Shown piece after piece: positions 12,696 through 14,866 of a DNA stretch of 14,866 nucleotides; within the stretch, counting starts at the first letter, position 1; each line of letters begins with the position of its first letter. The notes beneath the pieces are model-generated. The model saw nothing but the letters and a program-made list of their open reading frames with translations, made no database searches and was not told the DNA's origin. This DNA comes from Prevotella sp. CAG:485 (GTDB lineage Bacteria > Bacteroidota > Bacteroidia > Bacteroidales > Muribaculaceae): NCBI GenBank assembly GCA_000437495.1, contig FR897844.1, positions 14,714 to 29,579 on the forward strand, given 5' to 3'. A program made the translations under genes and the position numbers.

Positions 12696-14708
12696 ATGAA
12701 CATCATCAGGACAATAAAAGTTGCAACGGCGCGCCTCATGGCGGTTGTTGCAGCCGCAGGATATATGGCTTCGGCGTCAGCCTCACAGCCCGACACGCTC
12801 TCTCAGCTGCCCGGCTCGGGCACGGCCGCCGACCCGTTTGTGATAACTTCTGCCGCGCATCTGCGTGCTTTGGCGGCTATGGCCGACTCAACCGCCGGGT
12901 GCAAGGGGCACTCGTTCCGGCTCGGCGCAGACGTCTGCGCCGACTCCACTTTCCGCCCTGTGGCGCTCTTCAATGGCTCTTTCGAGGGCGCAGGGCATAC
13001 GCTGACGTATAATTACGCGGCGGAGGCCGACTCGCTCGGGCTGTTCCGTGTCATCGGTCGGCAGGGGGTGGTGAGGAATCTTGTGCTCGCCGGCTCGCTC
13101 TCGGCCAACAGGTATGCGGGGGCTTTGGCGGCGGAGTGTCAGGGTCTTGCCGACAGCATCACCAACCGGATGGCTGTCAGCGCCAAGGAGAATGTGGGGG
13201 GCGTTGCTGCGGTGTTGTCGGGTTCACTGACGAACTGCGTCAACGGGGGTGTGCTGAGGGCTGATGCCTACGTCGGCGGTATTGCCTGCAAAATGGCGGC
13301 GGGGGGTCTGCTGGCCAACTGTCGCAACGAGGCAGACATTCTTCTGCCTGAGGCTTCTAACATAGGGGGCATCATCTCTTACACCACGGTGAACGCCTCT
13401 TCGGCGCGGTTGCTGCGTTGTGTCAACACGGGGGCTCTCAGGGGGCGCGAATCGGCAGGCGGCATCAGCAGCAGGGCTGAGTCGGGGCTGTCGCTCGACT
13501 CGTGCGTCAACAGCGGCACGGTGGCTGTCAGCGGCCGTTACGGCGCGGGCATAGTGGCGCAAATCACGGGCAACCCGGTGCGCAATGTGCAGCTCACGGC
13601 CTGCAGCAACAGCGGCGCCATAATCTCGCCGGCAGATTACTTAGGCGGCATCGCGGCCTTTACCACAGGCAATGTTACGCTCTCGCACTGTGTCAACACG
13701 GGCGCGGTAACGCACTCGGGCAGCGGGGCGGCTTACATAGGGGGATTATGCGGTATGTCGTTCGGCAATATCTCTCACTGCGCCAACGCGGGTGTGGTCA
13801 GCGCTCCCCACTCCTATGCGGTGGGTGGACTGGTGGGTGCGGCGCAGCAGAACTGTCGCATCAACTGCTCTTATAATGTGGGGGCTGTGTCGGCCTCGGC
13901 CACGGCGCTTGATGTGGAATGGGGTGTGGCAGGCGGCTTGGCAGGAGATGTCCGGGAGACGGTTCTGTCAAACTCTTATAACTTGGGTATGGTGAGCGCC
14001 TACGACAATGCTGCGGGGCTCTGCGGCATGATTCACAACAATTGTGCGCTGCGCTATTCATACAACGCGGCGGCTGTGCAGGCTGCCGGAACGGCTAATG
14101 TGGGGGCTGTGGCGAATCTCTCTTCGGAGGCTGCCACGCTGCCGGTTACCACCAAGGTGTTTTATGACGCTGATGTGTGTCTGCGTCTCTCGGCCTTCGA
14201 CCGCGAATATGCCGTGGGTTACGCCACTGCCGAAATGTGTCAGAATCCGCCGTCTGAGCGGTTCGACAGTGTGCGGCTGTGCTATCCGTTGCTCACCGAC
14301 CCGGCGCCGCTGCCTGAGGCTCTCATGGCCTCTCTGTGCGTGAGCTATGACCTGCCGGGCGACAATGCCTCGAACGTCAACGGGGCTGTCTTCGTCGGCG
14401 TGCGCCCGGGCATCGACTGGCACGCCAACCGCTGCTTCGGGTTTTACAGCCCGGGCATCTACAAGCCGCTGCACACGGGCTTAGGCACTCTCACCGCCTC
14501 CTGTCGCGGCACTTCCCTCACGCGCACTTTCTCTTTCACCGTACGCTCTTACAACAACGGCGCCGAGGTGCTTCTGCAGCCCATACGCACCCAATGGCAC
14601 ACGCTCACCGGCCTGCCCGTAACCCATCCCGCGCCGGGCACCCTCTACCTGCGCACCGACCACTACCCCGACGGCACCGCCCGCACCACCAAAGCGCTGG
14701 CTGAGTAG
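12696..14708 (+). CDS. Secreted GLUG-type repeat protein with degenerate C-terminal sorting-like tail
   Basis: A 670-residue exported protein of unknown role. Residues 1-30 form a signal peptide (basic start, hydrophobic core, ASASAS). The opening GSGTAADPFVITSAAHLRAL (40-59) and FNGSFEGAGHTLTY (92-105) are typical of the start of GLUG-motif proteins. From about 165 to 470 come ten repeats of 28-36 residues, each with VGGI/LGGI-like strands and a C-x-N-x-G type turn (Cys at 181, 209, 242, 270, 303, 332, 362 and 391; later SYN variants). This predicts a repetitive beta structure. The C-terminus, with WHTLTGLPVTHPAPGTLYLR, resembles the short terminal domains of exported Bacteroidales proteins. 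Surface display or adhesion is an inference. I start at the ATG at 12696, not the upstream TTG at 12687. A composite repeat begins right after the stop. Confidence 0.85.
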   Translation: MNIIRTIKVATARLMAVVAAAGYMASASASQPDTLSQLPGSGTAADPFVITSAAHLRALAAMADSTAGCKGHSFRLGADVCADSTFRPVALFNGSFEGAGHTLTYNYAAEADSLGLFRVIGRQGVVRNLVLAGSLSANRYAGALAAECQGLADSITNRMAVSAKENVGGVAAVLSGSLTNCVNGGVLRADAYVGGIACKMAAGGLLANCRNEADILLPEASNIGGIISYTTVNASSARLLRCVNTGALRGRESAGGISSRAESGLSLDSCVNSGTVAVSGRYGAGIVAQITGNPVRNVQLTACSNSGAIISPADYLGGIAAFTTGNVTLSHCVNTGAVTHSGSGAAYIGGLCGMSFGNISHCANAGVVSAPHSYAVGGLVGAAQQNCRINCSYNVGAVSASATALDVEWGVAGGLAGDVRETVLSNSYNLGMVSAYDNAAGLCGMIHNNCALRYSYNAAAVQAAGTANVGAVANLSSEAATLPVTTKVFYDADVCLRLSAFDREYAVGYATAEMCQNPPSERFDSVRLCYPLLTDPAPLPEALMASLCVSYDLPGDNASNVNGAVFVGVRPGIDWHANRCFGFYSPGIYKPLHTGLGTLTASCRGTSLTRTFSFTVRSYNNGAEVLLQPIRTQWHTLTGLPVTHPAPGTLYLRTDHYPDGTARTTKALAE

Positions 14709-14866
14709 CCTTAGCGGCCGCTTGGTAGCTTTTTTAGCTAATTTAGCTGTTTTAGCTAATTTAGCCGGGTAGCCTTTTTAGCTTTTTTAGCTTGCAGGTA
14801 GCTATAATTTTGGTGCCGGCGCAGGCTTTAGCCGCGAATATAGAGCCGGCGCAGGCTTTAGCCGCG
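14709..14866 (+). repeat. Composite intergenic element, copy 2 (3' of the GLUG-type gene; reaches window edge)
   Basis: Starts at the base after the stop codon. In order: CCTTAGCGGCCGCTTGGTAGC-like GC unit, TAGC-rich AT block (about 14727-14791), TTGCAG spacer, the 33-bp core (14804-14836) and two 21-bp hairpin-type units (14816-14836 and 14846-14866). It is collinear with copy 1 read on the minus strand; the core differs from copy 1 at one position. The window ends exactly at the end of the second 21-bp unit, so the element may continue. Confidence 0.8.
14816..14866. repeat. Pair of 21-bp units, reverse orientation to 1314-1360
   Basis: Two identical 21-bp units (14816-14836, 14846-14866), 30 bp apart start to start, each built around GGCTTTAGCC. 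They are the reverse complement of the unit at 1314-1334. Confidence 0.85.

Overview
The window looks like a chromosomal segment from a GC-rich member of the Bacteroidota, most probably order Bacteroidales. The evidence is the promoter grammar (TAnnTTTG boxes, in the best cases with a TTTG-like box 20 bp upstream), the absence of Shine-Dalgarno spacing, a class III fructose-bisphosphatase, and the block ftsX - DUF3098 - uppP - truB - queA, which is typical of that phylum. The degenerate C-terminal 'GxPVxxPAPGTLYL' tail of the last protein hints at Muribaculaceae; this is only inference.

Layout. 1-710: 5' part of fbp (minus), cut by the window edge. 872-1270: a small anchored FMN-binding protein (plus), divergent from fbp, with a consensus promoter. 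1314-1469: a composite repeat element. 1471-3381: a membrane Ser/Thr kinase (minus). 3529-7301: greA, a HIT-family hydrolase, an iron-type alcohol dehydrogenase and an AMP-forming acyl-CoA synthetase, all minus and transcribed in that order, closed by a hairpin terminator at about 3481-3519. 7420-11506: ftsX, DUF3098, uppP, truB and queA (minus), led by a consensus promoter at 11602-11633. 11724-12614: a membrane-anchored coiled-coil protein (minus). 12696-14708: a secreted GLUG-type repeat protein (plus), divergent from the coiled-coil gene. 14709-14866: a second copy of the composite repeat, running to the window edge.

Functionally most of this is housekeeping: gluconeogenesis, lipid activation, transcript elongation, tRNA modification (TruB, QueA), recycling of the undecaprenyl carrier (UppP) and division or peptidoglycan control (FtsX). 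The accessory parts are the kinase with an extracytoplasmic DxNxDG-type region, the lone FMN-binding protein and the secreted repeat protein. No tRNA, rRNA, CRISPR array, phage gene or transposase was seen. No gene-free stretch exceeds about 220 bp.

The strongest unexplained signal is non-coding. Two collinear elements of about 157 bp sit directly behind the stop codons of two unrelated genes (kinase and GLUG protein), each in the sense orientation of its gene, 13 kb apart. Each contains a TAGC-rich AT block, a nearly identical 33-bp core and a pair of 21-bp imperfect-hairpin units. A second theme is pyrimidine-rich simple-sequence leaders in front of three minus-strand genes.
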